The notes under the pieces are model-generated. The model saw only the letters and a program-made list of their open reading frames with translations, did no database searches and had not been told where the DNA came from. Both the position numbers and the translations under genes were made by a program. Source: Microbacterium sp. HD4P20 (GTDB lineage: Bacteria > Actinomycetota > Actinomycetes > Actinomycetales > Microbacteriaceae). Taken from it: a stretch of 64,000 bases of DNA. Every line of letters starts with the position of its first letter. The stretch's first letter is position 1. Of this stretch, positions 43,478 through 52,271 are shown one piece after another. Where the stretch lies: NCBI RefSeq assembly GCF_019449275.2, contig NZ_JAHZQZ020000010.1, positions 124,001-188,000 on the forward strand, written 5' to 3'.

Positions 43478-44683
43478 TCAGAGCGTGTCGTCGAGCCAAT
43501 CGAGGATGCGACGGTTCGCGAGCGAGCGATTGAGTGTCTCACAGTGCATTCCCGCGCCCTCGGCATCGGTGAACAGCATGAAGGTCTTCGGCCCCGGGAG
43601 CGCGTCGTAGAGCGCCTTCGAGTCCGACGCGATCGGGTCGGACTCCGCCGCCGCAACGAGCACCGGGCAGGTGATCGAGGCGATCTCCGACGGCTCAAGC
43701 TTCCACTTCATCATCTCGGCAAGAAACCCGGAGAGGTCGCCACCGCCGTTGGTCCATAGGCCGCGCTGGATGATCTTCCAGTGCATCGCGCGGTTCCCGG
43801 AGAAGAACGCCATGATCTTGTGCTCGTCCTCGTCGGACATCTCGGGCAGCCGCGCCATCGCGTCGGCGTCCAGTCCGAGCCTTGCCAGCGGTGCTGTGAC
43901 CTTGACGCCGACGTCCATCTGACCGGGGTCGGCGACGATCGCGGCGAGGCGGTGCTCGTGCGCGGCGACCTGCGGCGCGAAGTAGCCGCCGAGGCTCCAC
44001 GCCCAATAGACGATCCGTTCAGGGTCGACGACGTCGATGCGCAGCGCCGCGTCCACCACCGGAGTGACCACCGCATCCCAGTCGTGCCTCAGGGTGAGTC
44101 CCTCGTCGATGAGCAGCCTGCCCTGGCCTGGACCGTCGTGCAGCAGCACGTGGTAGCCGCGTGCGAGGGCGGCGATGCCGAACCCGAAGTGATTCTCGGT
44201 CATGGTCGAGTCCCAGCCACCGCCGACCAGGACAACAGGGCGACGTTCCTCTTCGTGGCCGGGTGCGCGGAGGAACCACGCCGGGAGCTTCGTGTCCCCG
44301 TAGGGGATGTCGACGGGCTCGGCGCGCACGACGCCGAGCCGTAGCGCCTTCTCGAACGTCTCCATCTGGAGGTGGAACGCATCCACGAGCCGGGGGTCGA
44401 CGGGCGTGCCGTACAGAGGATGGTAGGAGATGCCGAGCCAGAGCGACGCGCGCATGTAGCAGTCGTACGCGGTCTCGGTGTGGCCCGCCGCGGCGGCCGC
44501 GTCGCCCTCTTCGATGCGCGCGCGAGCGCCGGCCGAGCAGGCCTCGAAGAAGGAGTCGTCGTCACCGTCCGTCACCTTGCTGATCATCACCTCGACCTCG
44601 CCGATGTCGGCGCCGCCATAGGGTGCGAGGCCCAAAAGGACGCTCGCGTACTCGTTCAGGATGGGATCGTCGAAGAGTTGCAC
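43478..44683 (-). CDS. alpha/beta hydrolase (2,6-dihydroxypseudooxynicotine-hydrolase-like group)
   Basis: 401 residues. A helical N-terminal half with GHTETAYDCYMRASLWLGISYHP, as in DHPON hydrolase, precedes the hydrolase core: oxyanion region LVGGGWDSTMTE, LLHDGPGQG, nucleophile elbow WSLGGY, an Asp in AAAESDPIAS, and a His in EGAGMHCE. Such enzymes cleave C-C bonds in nicotine and similar pathways; the real substrate here is unknown. GTG 44683 has TTGGAGG at a proper distance, better than a TTG four codons earlier. A degraded second copy of its 3' end lies at 47037-47215. Confidence 0.83.
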   Translation of the reverse strand: MQLFDDPILNEYASVLLGLAPYGGADIGEVEVMISKVTDGDDDSFFEACSAGARARIEEGDAAAAAGHTETAYDCYMRASLWLGISYHPLYGTPVDPRLVDAFHLQMETFEKALRLGVVRAEPVDIPYGDTKLPAWFLRAPGHEEERRPVVLVGGGWDSTMTENHFGFGIAALARGYHVLLHDGPGQGRLLIDEGLTLRHDWDAVVTPVVDAALRIDVVDPERIVYWAWSLGGYFAPQVAAHEHRLAAIVADPGQMDVGVKVTAPLARLGLDADAMARLPEMSDEDEHKIMAFFSGNRAMHWKIIQRGLWTNGGGDLSGFLAEMMKWKLEPSEIASITCPVLVAAAESDPIASDSKALYDALPGPKTFMLFTDAEGAGMHCETLNRSLANRRILDWLDDTL

Positions 44684-45004
44684 GCGGGCCTCCAAAGCTG
44701 CTCAGTGATCAGGGGGTCACACGGGCCGACTGTATGCCCTGCGGGCTGGCTTGGATAGGTGCGCAGACGGGCGTGATCACCGACAACGCGTAGCGTGCCC
44801 GCGCCCTCCTTAGCGCGTGGCTGATGCTTTACCGCTGACGAGGATTCGGCCGCTCGTTCCCCCGCTTGTAGTTGCCCGTAATTCGTGCCATCAGGTGCTG
44901 CGGGTTCGCATACCGCTCGGACGCGATCACACGGACCCGCTCTCCCATCTCCGCAAAGTCGCCATGACGGCTGGATGTCGGGGGATCTGGTTACCGTCCC
45001 CTCC
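44684..45004. other. divergent intergenic region, no gene recognised
   Basis: 321 bases between the hydrolase and helicase genes. No strong ribosome binding site, palindrome or RNA structure seen. It must hold promoters for both genes. The helicase may start at ATG 44975 inside this stretch. Confidence 0.4.
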
Positions 45005-47011
45005 GTGACAACTTCTGATGCGCTCGCCGGGCTGGATCCGGCGCAGCTTGAGGCCGTCGAGCACGACGACGGGCCGCTTGTGGTCGCGGCGGGGGCCGGC
45101 ACTGGGAAGACGCGCGTGCTCACCGCGCGTGTCGCGCGGTTGCTCGAGGCGGGGGTCGCGCCGGAACGGATCCTGCTGCTGACGTTCACCCGGCGCGCGG
45201 CATCCGCGATGCTCTCTCGCGCTGCGGTGATGTGCGGCGACGCGCAGGCTGCGCAGCGCATCGCCGGCGGCACGTTCCATGCCGTCGCGCACCGCATCGT
45301 CGCCGAGCACGCGCAGCATCTTGGGCTGGAGGACGTGACGGTCATCGATCCCGACGATGTCATCGACCTTATCGACCTGCTGCGCGCGGAGCATGGCCTG
45401 GACGGGACCGAGGTGCGGCTGCCCACGACACGCACCATCGCGGACATCGCCTCCCGCGCGATCAACACCGCGACCCCGGCACGCACCGTCATCGAAGAGC
45501 AGTTTCCCTGGGCGCTCGAGCAGGCCGACCAGGTCGCCGCCTTGTTGCGCCACTACCGCGACCGCAAGCGCGAGCGCGGCCTGCTCGACCTGGATGATCT
45601 GCTCATCGCCTGGCGGGCGCTTGTCGCTGATCCCGATATCGGAGCGCGGCTGCGGGCGCGCTGGGACTGGGTGCTCGTCGACGAGTACCAAGATGTCAAC
45701 CAGCTTCAGGTCGACATCGTGCGCGGGCTCAGCCCCGAGGGTCGCGGGCTCACCGTCGTCGGCGACGACGCACAGGCGATCTACGCGTTCCGGGGGGCCA
45801 GCGCCGGGCACCTGCTCGAGCTCATCGAGGCGTACCCCGACGCCACGCTCGTGCGGCTCGAGCGCAACTTCCGTTCCACGCAGAAGATCCTCGACCTCGC
45901 GAACCAGGTGCGCCCGGGTGAACTGCGGCTGCGGCTCATCGCAGACCGTCCTCAGCCGGGGGCTTGGCCGACGCTGGTCACCTGCCGCAATGCCGACGAC
46001 GAGGCCCGCACGATCGCGGACCGCATCCTCGCCGCGCATGTCGATGGCACGCCGCTGCGTTCGCAGGCCGTGCTGATGCGCACCGGATCCCACAGCGCGC
46101 AGCTCGAAGTCGAACTCAAGGTGCGGGGCATCCCGTTCCACAAGTTCGGTGGGATCGGCTACCTCGAGACGTCTCATGTGCGCGATTTGCTGGCGAGCTT
46201 CCGAGTGGTGCTCAATCCGGCAGATGAGGTGTCCTGGTACCGCCTGCTCACCCGCCACCGCGCGATCGGCAAGGCGAGTGCCCGCGGACTCGCAAGGATC
46301 ATCGCGGACGGGGGCGTCGATCGCACGGCCGACGCGGTCGCGGCGGCACCGGCGAAGGCGCGCACCGGGCTCGCGGCGACCCTGGGGCTGCTGGGCGCCG
46401 TCAACTCCACGACCGCCGTACCGGAGCTGGTTGAGGCATGCCGCGGCGCGGTGGATCCGCTGCTGCGCGCGCATTACCCGGATTGGCAGCGTCGCGTGAC
46501 CGACGTCGACGGCATCGCACAGGCCGCCGCCGGGCAAAGCGATCTCCGCACGTTCGTGAGCGAGCAGGCGATCGACCCGGTGAACGTCACCAGTGACTGG
46601 GCGAAGCAGCCACATCTCGACGAGGACTGGCTGACACTGTCCACGATTCACTCTGCAAAGGGCCTGGAATGGGACACGGTGCATCTCCTACGCGTGAACG
46701 ATGGCGCGATGCCCTCGGACATGGCACTCACCTCGCCTGCCGGCCTCGCCGAGGAGGAGCGCCTCTTCTACGTCGCGCTCACCCGCGCACGCGACGCCCT
46801 CGACGTGTATGTGCCCTCACAACTGCCCACCCACCCCACCGCCTTCCTGGCGAGACATGTCGCCGCCAAGCCGAGCAGGTTCCTGACCGAGCCCGCCCGC
46901 GCTCTCATGGAGTCGGTCAGCACCGCCGCCGTCAACCCCGAGCCTCCGATCAAGCGCGCCGTCGGGATACCCCGCGTCCGCACGGACGCGTTCGACGAGC
47001 TGTTCGCCTGA
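45005..47011 (+). CDS. UvrD/PcrA-like superfamily 1 DNA helicase
   Basis: ATP-dependent 3'-5' helicase, 668 residues. Motifs in order: Q-motif LDPAQLEAVEHD, Walker A AAGAGTGKTRVL, Ia LTFTRRAASAM, II DWVLVDEYQDVNQLQ, III GDDAQAIYAFRGA, IV RLERNFRSTQKIL, V STIHSAKGLEWDTVHL, VI FYVALTRARDALDVY. It is a little shorter than UvrD or PcrA, with no extra nuclease domain. GTG 45005 starts just before the first motif; ATG 44975 would add ten residues. It sits between a hydrolase gene and a second, degraded copy of that gene's 3' end, so it may have arrived by recombination. Confidence 0.88.
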   Translation: MTTSDALAGLDPAQLEAVEHDDGPLVVAAGAGTGKTRVLTARVARLLEAGVAPERILLLTFTRRAASAMLSRAAVMCGDAQAAQRIAGGTFHAVAHRIVAEHAQHLGLEDVTVIDPDDVIDLIDLLRAEHGLDGTEVRLPTTRTIADIASRAINTATPARTVIEEQFPWALEQADQVAALLRHYRDRKRERGLLDLDDLLIAWRALVADPDIGARLRARWDWVLVDEYQDVNQLQVDIVRGLSPEGRGLTVVGDDAQAIYAFRGASAGHLLELIEAYPDATLVRLERNFRSTQKILDLANQVRPGELRLRLIADRPQPGAWPTLVTCRNADDEARTIADRILAAHVDGTPLRSQAVLMRTGSHSAQLEVELKVRGIPFHKFGGIGYLETSHVRDLLASFRVVLNPADEVSWYRLLTRHRAIGKASARGLARIIADGGVDRTADAVAAAPAKARTGLAATLGLLGAVNSTTAVPELVEACRGAVDPLLRAHYPDWQRRVTDVDGIAQAAAGQSDLRTFVSEQAIDPVNVTSDWAKQPHLDEDWLTLSTIHSAKGLEWDTVHLLRVNDGAMPSDMALTSPAGLAEEERLFYVALTRARDALDVYVPSQLPTHPTAFLARHVAAKPSRFLTEPARALMESVSTAAVNPEPPIKRAVGIPRVRTDAFDELFA

Positions 47012-47036
47012 ACGACAACGATCTTCTTCGCCGTCT

Positions 47037-47215
47037 CGAAGCCGGCTCGTCGAGCCAGTCGAAAGTGCGACGGGTCGCGAGCGAGCAATTGAGCGTCTCC
47101 CAGTGCACGCCCGCGCCCTCGACGTCGGTGAACAGCATGAACGTCTTCGGACCCGGGAGCGCGTCATAGAGTGCCTTCAGTCCGACGCGATCGGGTCGGA
47201 CTCTGCTGTTTCGGC
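47037..47215 (-). pseudogene. degraded second copy of the hydrolase gene 3' end
   Basis: About 165 bases closely match the 3' end of the hydrolase gene at 43478-43650 (same strand), for example GAACAGCATGAACGTCTTCGG versus GAACAGCATGAAGGTCTTCGG. Translated pieces such as MLFTDVEGAGVHWETLN mirror MLFTDAEGAGMHCETLN. A one-base deletion in TTCAGTCC versus TTCGAGTCC breaks the frame, and the native stop is missing. The match ends near 47212. Confidence 0.75.
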
Positions 47216-47231
47216 GCTGTCAGGTAGGCGC

Positions 47232-47759
47232 TCAGTCTGTGGCGATGGGATCGTCCCACAGGGCCAGCTCCGTTCGAAGCTGCGCGCGAGCTTGTGAGAG
47301 CCTGGTTCGCACCGTGGAAGCGTTCAAACCCAGGATCTGGGCAACCTCTGCCGAGCTGAATCCGTCCCAGTAGGTGAGGCGGATGATCTCGCTCAGCTCG
47401 GCTGGAAGCCTACTGATCGCCAGGCGAAGCTCCACAGCGGTATCCGTCTCCGCGTCGCTAGCTTGAATGGCGATGCGTTCGCTCAGACGCGTCACAGCGG
47501 CAGACCGGCGGCGGTCCCCACGACGGCTGTTCAAGAGAGTGTTGCGCGCGACCACGAACAGCCACATGCGACTGGCTGCTTCTTCCCGCGGCATGCGGCC
47601 ACGCGCTCGCCACGCAGTGAGGAGAGTTTCGCCGTAGGTGTCCGCGGCGTCGCCCTGGTCAGTGGCTCGTCGTTGCAGGTATCGGAGGATGTCGGGGCCG
47701 TTCGCCTCGATGCATCGCTCGAAGTGCGCGTCCCTCCCTGATGGCCTCACGCGCCGCAT
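47232..47759 (-). CDS. ECF-type RNA polymerase sigma factor
   Basis: 175 residues: region 2 with DILRYLQRRATDQGDAADTYGETLLTAW and MWLFVVARN, region 4 with LPAELSEIIRLTYWDGFSSAEVAQILG and STVRTRLSQARAQLR. ATG 47759 overlaps the previous gene by 13 bases; GTG 47750, in a GTGA overlap with that gene's stop, is an equally good start. It follows its probable partner protein gene, the reverse of the common sigma then anti-sigma order. Confidence 0.87.
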   Translation of the reverse strand: MRRVRPSGRDAHFERCIEANGPDILRYLQRRATDQGDAADTYGETLLTAWRARGRMPREEAASRMWLFVVARNTLLNSRRGDRRRSAAVTRLSERIAIQASDAETDTAVELRLAISRLPAELSEIIRLTYWDGFSSAEVAQILGLNASTVRTRLSQARAQLRTELALWDDPIATD

Positions 47760-48319
47760 TCCGTCGTCTGGGCGGCCATGCTGATCGGGCTCGGGTTCAG
47801 GTCATATCCTCGTGCAGCGAGTTCATCGAAGAGGATCTCAGCAACCATCGTTCCGATCGCGCTCTGCTTGAGTTCCGCTTGAGTGATCGGGTTCGGGTTG
47901 TGCTTGGACTCGGTCGCTTCCCACACCAAGCCCTTCTCCATCTGCGTGGTGTCCAGCGACGACACATCGATACCTCGCAAGATCTCCTGGGCATCCGTCA
48001 CGATGGGTGCGTCCTGGTCGAGCCCGCGGAAATCGATCCGCATGCCCTGAAAGCACAGCGATCCATCCGGCTGCGCGAAGGCGAAGATGTTGTCGGCAAC
48101 CCAGCCCCACGGCGTCAGACGGCCGTCACCGGCCACTGCAACGGAACCGCCGGCAACCACCAGCAAACCGGCCACCACTCCCGCCAACCACCGACGCCGC
48201 CCCGTCCGCCGGCGGGCGGCTCTGGCGAGGATCTCGTCGTTCAAGGACGACAGCTCTGGCGGCACAACTGTCGGCGGAGAAGAGGCGTACAGCAGCTCTT
48301 CCATCTTCGTATCGTCCAC
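47747..48319 (-). CDS. single-pass membrane protein, probable partner of the sigma factor
   Basis: 190 residues: about 50 cytosolic residues (SSLNDEILARAARRRTGRRR), one membrane helix (WLAGVVAGLLVVAGGSVAVAG), then an extracellular region with two Cys residues. This layout suits an anti-sigma or envelope sensor, but there is no zinc His-x3-Cys-x2-Cys motif of classic ZAS proteins. GTG 48319 has AAGGGTGAG. Overlaps the sigma gene, so they are made together; the binding role is inferred. Confidence 0.6.
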   Translation of the reverse strand: MDDTKMEELLYASSPPTVVPPELSSLNDEILARAARRRTGRRRWLAGVVAGLLVVAGGSVAVAGDGRLTPWGWVADNIFAFAQPDGSLCFQGMRIDFRGLDQDAPIVTDAQEILRGIDVSSLDTTQMEKGLVWEATESKHNPNPITQAELKQSAIGTMVAEILFDELAARGYDLNPSPISMAAQTTECGA

Positions 48320-48656
48320 GGCTCACCCTTCATCTACACAGAACATGTGCGCTCAACGTCGAGCTGTCCGAAAGACCTCGCAAACGGTCCACATCCGACC
48401 GTGCACTGAGCGGATGGACAAGCGCGCTCGCGCAGGTGATGCTGAATACGTGACGCACTACCGCTCAACGGCAAAGCGATGGATGGCCGTCGTTGGTCGC
48501 GTTCTCCTTCGAGCGATCACGGTCTTCTTCGCCGTGTTGAAGCCGGCGGAACAGATGAATGCTCAGACGACAACGCCGCCGGATGTTCCTCAGCAGAGAC
48601 CTGATCAGTATCGCCCGTAGCCGGATCTACTCGCGAACGATGGATAGGTTCGGGTG
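48320..48656. other. divergent intergenic region, no gene recognised
   Basis: 337 bases between the sigma-partner gene and the NUDIX gene. The fragment TCTTCTTCGCCGTGTTGAAG (near 48520) almost repeats one near 47025 beside the degraded hydrolase copy. No gene or RNA structure was recognised. Confidence 0.35.
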
Positions 48657-49088
48657 ATGGCGCGCGTGAGGACTGACAAGGTCGTCTGCTACGTGGTGGA
48701 CCGGCAGCGGCTTCTCGTTTTCACCCACCTGGACCGCCCGTCGACGGTGACGGGAGTTCAGGTGCCGGCGGGCACGGTCAAGGCGGGCGAGAACGCGGCC
48801 GACGCGGCCGTCCGCGAGACTCTCGAAGAGACCGGCCTGCGCACACGAGTGGTTCGTGAGCTCGGCAGCTCCGAATACGACATGGCCCCGTACCGGGACG
48901 AGATCGCCCGAAGGTCGTTCTTTCAGCTCGAGCTCGACGAAGAGGCTCCCGAGCGGTGGATTGCGGGTGAGAGAGATCCCGCAACCGGAGGCGGCGCGGA
49001 GCGCTGGGAATGCTGGTGGCTTGCCCTTGCCGACGCACACGTCCTCTCCGCCGGACTCGGAGCACTGCTCGGCCGGATCGAAAGCTAG
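48657..49088 (+). CDS. NUDIX hydrolase
   Basis: 143 residues. The Nudix box reads GTVKAGENAADAAVRETLEETGL, close to GX5EX7REUXEEXGU with Glu residues for magnesium at the end; the first Gly is followed by a slightly changed spacing (T-V-K-A-G-E). Such enzymes hydrolyse nucleoside-diphosphate derivatives or house-clean oxidised nucleotides; the substrate cannot be read from sequence. ATG 48657 directly follows a GTG at 48654, and either could be used. Single gene. Confidence 0.83.
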   Translation: MARVRTDKVVCYVVDRQRLLVFTHLDRPSTVTGVQVPAGTVKAGENAADAAVRETLEETGLRTRVVRELGSSEYDMAPYRDEIARRSFFQLELDEEAPERWIAGERDPATGGGAERWECWWLALADAHVLSAGLGALLGRIES

Positions 49089-49199
49089 CACGCGAGGTGA
49101 GCTGTCCCCTCGCTACGACGGGCGATGGCGTCGAGCGACACCTCCTCACCCCCCGAGATCGGGAGGCTCTTGCGGCTCTCGCGACGGGCGAGAAGCATC

Positions 49200-49213
49200 T
49201 GGTAACGTTGCCA
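49200..49213. promoter_or_regulatory. LacI-family operator-like palindrome
   Basis: TGGTAACGTTGCCA is near-perfect (one mismatched pair) with a central CG, the hallmark of LacI/GalR operators. It lies 42 bases before the first oxidoreductase gene. The LacI regulator at 60045-61079 is a candidate binder. Confidence 0.6.
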
Positions 49214-49254
49214 CACGTCGGCCGAGCAACGCCACACACAGAGGAGTGCACAGC

Positions 49255-50322
49255 GTGACAGACGACGTCATCGGCGTGGGGATCGCCGGATTCTGGCATG
49301 TCCATGCGCCGGACTACGCGCGCAGCGCGACCGAGCATCCGGCCACGAAGGTGGTCGCGGGCTGGGATGCCGACCCGGCGCTGGCCGACGAAGGCACCGC
49401 GGATCTCGGCATCCCCGCCGCCGCATCGCTGGACGAACTGCTCGCGCGGCAGGATGTCGACGCCATCACCGTGACCACGGCCACCGCCGACCACACCGAG
49501 GTCATCACCCGCGCCATTCAAGCCGGCAAGCACGTCTTCACCGAGAAGCTCCTGGCGCCCACCGTCGCTGAGTCCGAGGCGCTCGCCACCGCCGCCCGCG
49601 ACGCCGGCGTCGCGCTCGCGGTGTCGCTGCCCCGGCTGTCGGAGCGTGAGATCGTCGCGGCATCCGGTCTCATCGACGCCGGAGCCCTCGGCGAGATCAC
49701 GTACGCCCGCGTGCGCATGGCGCACGACGGCTGGCTCGGCGGCTGGCTTCCCGAGCGCTTCGCCGACCCGGTCGCGGCGGTCGGCGGCGCGTTCGCCGAC
49801 CTCGGCTGCCACCCCGCCTACCTCGTGCAGCGGTTCCTCGGACCCCGCCCCGCGCAGGTGACGGCCGTCTACGGTCGCGTCACCGGGCGCGCCGTCGAGG
49901 ACAACGCCGTGGTGGTCGCCCGGTACGCCGACGGTGGGATCGGCGTCGCCGAGGCGAGCTTCGTGACGACCCCGGGCGCCTTCGCGTTCGAGGTGCGCGG
50001 CACCAAGGGTTCGCTGCTGTACGGCTTCGGCCGCGAGGAGCTGATCGGCAAGGGCGGAGAGCTCGGCGACGACTGGACGCCGGTGCCGCTCCCCGACGCG
50101 GCCACGTCGCCGTTCGACCTGTGGATCGACGCGATTAGTAACGGCGCCGACACCACGCACAACCTGAAGGCGGCGATCGACCTCACGCGGTTCGTCGTCG
50201 CCGCGAACACCGCCGCCGTGACCGGCGCGGCGGTCGACATCGACCCAGACACAGACATCGACCCAGACACAGACATCGACCCAGACACCGAAGCACACAC
50301 CGACACAGAGGGACGGTCATGA
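49255..50322 (+). CDS. Gfo/Idh/MocA family NAD(P)-dependent oxidoreductase
   Basis: 355 residues. N-terminal Rossmann fold with GVGIAGFWHVHAPDY, a GxGxxx variant where the usual final Gly is replaced, then HVFTEKLLAPTVAES, with Lys at the catalytic EKP position but Leu for Pro, and a C-terminal GGAFADLGCHPAYLVQRFLG carrying the His. The change of EKP to EKL is unusual. The C-terminus ends in a repeat DIDPDT x3 encoded by an 18-bp DNA repeat. GTG 49255 with GAGGAG; its stop overlaps the next start (ATGA). Acts on a sugar or sugar acid, judged by neighbours. Confidence 0.85.
   Translation: MTDDVIGVGIAGFWHVHAPDYARSATEHPATKVVAGWDADPALADEGTADLGIPAAASLDELLARQDVDAITVTTATADHTEVITRAIQAGKHVFTEKLLAPTVAESEALATAARDAGVALAVSLPRLSEREIVAASGLIDAGALGEITYARVRMAHDGWLGGWLPERFADPVAAVGGAFADLGCHPAYLVQRFLGPRPAQVTAVYGRVTGRAVEDNAVVVARYADGGIGVAEASFVTTPGAFAFEVRGTKGSLLYGFGREELIGKGGELGDDWTPVPLPDAATSPFDLWIDAISNGADTTHNLKAAIDLTRFVVAANTAAVTGAAVDIDPDTDIDPDTDIDPDTEAHTDTEGRS
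50236..50289 (+). repeat. three tandem 18-bp repeats at an oxidoreductase 3' end
   Basis: GACATCGACCCAGACACA occurs three times in a row (last base changed in the third), encoding DIDPDT repeats. The Asp-rich tail could vary in copy number between strains. Confidence 0.85.
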
Positions 50323-51353
50323 CGGTCAGCGAAGCCCGCAAGGTGCGGATCGGACTCATCGGAGCGGGCGGCATCGCCGGTGCGCATGTGGCAGGCTTCC
50401 GTCGCAATCCCGACACGGTCGAGTTCGCCGCGATCGCCGATCCGGTGCGCGAGAGCGCCGAGAAGCGGCGCGGCGACGATGAAGGCGTGCGGATCTACGC
50501 CGACTACCGCGAGATGATCGCGGCGGGCGGGCTGGACGCCGTCGACATCTGCCTGCCGCATCACCTGCACGCCGAGGCCGTGATCGCGGCCGCGGATGCC
50601 GGACTGCATGTCCTGTGCGAGAAGCCGCTGTGCCTCACGCTCGACGAGGCCGAGGCGATCGCCGCCGCGGTCGAGCGCAACGGCGTGACGGTGATGTGCG
50701 CGCACAACCAGCTCTTCCAGCCGGCGGTCGCCGCCGCGAAGGAGCTCGTCGAGAGCGGTGCCCTCGGACGTGTCTTCGAGGTGCGGACGACGTACAGCTT
50801 CTTCAACGACTTCACCGTCGAGAGCATGGGATGGCGTGCGCAGGCGGCCACCGCGGGAGGCGGCGAGCTGATCGACACCGGGTATCACCCGCTCTATCTG
50901 CTGCAGCACTTCGCAGGCGGCACGCCCGTCGAGGTCGCCGCGATGCTCTCGCGCCATCGGCTGGAGTTCATGGAGGGCGAGGACTCCGCCCAGGTGCTGG
51001 TGCGCTACGACAATGGAGTGGTCGGCCATGTCACCACGAGCTGGGCGTACGAGCCGGCGGTCGGCACCGAGAAGTTCTCGCTCGTCGGAGAGAACGGATC
51101 GCTCAGCTCCGACGGCACCACGCTCATCTCGCGCGTGCGCGGCCAGGAGCCCGTCACGGCGACGTTCGAGCCGGTGCACGAGTTCGCGGCTGAGGTGGCG
51201 CATTTCGCCGAGTGCATCCTGGAAGGGCGCCGGCCGATCCAGACGCACGTCGAGGGCATCGACGTGCTCGGCGTGATCCTCGCGGCCTACGAGTCCGCGA
51301 CGACGGGCTCGGTCGCCCCGGTGCGCGCCGTCGAGAGGTCCGCCGCCGTCTGA
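50319..51353 (+). CDS. Gfo/Idh/MocA family NAD(P)-dependent oxidoreductase
   Basis: 344 residues, canonical: IGLIGAGGIAGAHVAGFR, then LHVLCEKPLCLTLDEAE with the catalytic Lys, and a C-terminal GGELIDTGYHPLYLLQHF with Asp and His. It overlaps the preceding family member by ATGA, so the two are made together and may act in sequence or on related sugars. Convergent with an alpha/beta hydrolase gene. Confidence 0.9.
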   Translation: MTVSEARKVRIGLIGAGGIAGAHVAGFRRNPDTVEFAAIADPVRESAEKRRGDDEGVRIYADYREMIAAGGLDAVDICLPHHLHAEAVIAAADAGLHVLCEKPLCLTLDEAEAIAAAVERNGVTVMCAHNQLFQPAVAAAKELVESGALGRVFEVRTTYSFFNDFTVESMGWRAQAATAGGGELIDTGYHPLYLLQHFAGGTPVEVAAMLSRHRLEFMEGEDSAQVLVRYDNGVVGHVTTSWAYEPAVGTEKFSLVGENGSLSSDGTTLISRVRGQEPVTATFEPVHEFAAEVAHFAECILEGRRPIQTHVEGIDVLGVILAAYESATTGSVAPVRAVERSAAV

Positions 51354-51380
51354 GCCGTGGCGCGCCCGGTCAGGGCTCAG
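51350..51380. terminator. weak hairpin between convergent genes
   Basis: CTGAGCC (51350-51356) pairs with GGCTCAG (51374-51380), overlapping both stop codons of the convergent genes. Confidence 0.35.
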
Positions 51381-52105
51381 TTGCCCGGGACGAGCGGAGC
51401 GGAGTGCGCGCTCGGGGACGCGGCATCCGCAACGGATGCCGCCTGGACGATGATGCGCGCCAGGTCATCCGCCCGCTCGATCTGCGGCCAGCGGCCCGCG
51501 GGCATGTCGACCAGCGTCACGTCGTGCAGAAGCGCCAGCTCGCGCGCGGGGTCGATGTTCGCGGCCATCCACCGGCGCACGTCGTCGGCGGTGAACTCCG
51601 TGGCGACCACCGTGACGGGAACCGCGTGCCGGCGCTCGTCGGTCAGCTTCTGCACCTGATCCAGCACGTGGTCGGCGTCTTCGCGAACGCGGTCATGCCA
51701 TCCCGAAAGGCTCGCGTCGACCGCGCGGTAGCCCGCCGTGTTCGTCGGGGTTCCGCGCGCGTCCAACGTGAATCCGCTGAGGACGTGCGTGCCGTGAGCG
51801 CTGGGGAGCCCGCCGACGTGCACCGCGGCGGCGACACGGTCCACGCGACGATTCAGCGCCGCGTGCACAAGCCCGCACGCCTGCGCCTGGCCGACCAGCA
51901 CGACCTTGCCGGCGCAGCGATCGATCGCGGCCACGATCTCGGCGACGTGGTCGGCGAGCATCGTTCCGCTGCGGTCGGCGGTGCGCGAATCGAGGCCGCG
52001 CAGAGTGAGGGCGTGCGGCGTGTGCCCCGCCGCGGTCAGGGCGGTCGCCACGTCGTGCCACGACGACGCGCCCATCCACAGTCCGGGAACGAGAATGACG
52101 TCCAT
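51377..52105 (-). CDS. alpha/beta fold hydrolase
   Basis: 242 residues: oxyanion strand VILVPGLWMGASSWHDV, GHTPHALTLRGLDSR, nucleophile elbow VGQAQACG, in which the usual Ser is replaced by Ala or Gln, an Asp in VATEFTADDV and a His in ALLHDVTLVDMPAGRWP. The elbow G-x-S-x-G reads G-Q-A-Q-A, so either it is a non-catalytic member or another residue serves. ATG 52105 has GGAGGTGGG. It may belong to the carbohydrate cluster, with the glycosidase gene 166 bases upstream on the same strand. Confidence 0.75.
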   Translation of the reverse strand: MDVILVPGLWMGASSWHDVATALTAAGHTPHALTLRGLDSRTADRSGTMLADHVAEIVAAIDRCAGKVVLVGQAQACGLVHAALNRRVDRVAAAVHVGGLPSAHGTHVLSGFTLDARGTPTNTAGYRAVDASLSGWHDRVREDADHVLDQVQKLTDERRHAVPVTVVATEFTADDVRRWMAANIDPARELALLHDVTLVDMPAGRWPQIERADDLARIIVQAASVADAASPSAHSAPLVPGN

Positions 52106-52271
52106 CCCACCTCCATGCGCTTGGCGTCGCGATTGCGCGAGAAGCCATGTTCGCCCCGCCGCTTGCTCGTCCCGAGGGGCTTGCTTCCCCGTCGGCGCTG
52201 TGCAAGCGGGGCGCCTGACCGTCTCGCGGCATGGCGACCGCAGGTGGGCGGGCAGGGACGGATGCCGCGGC

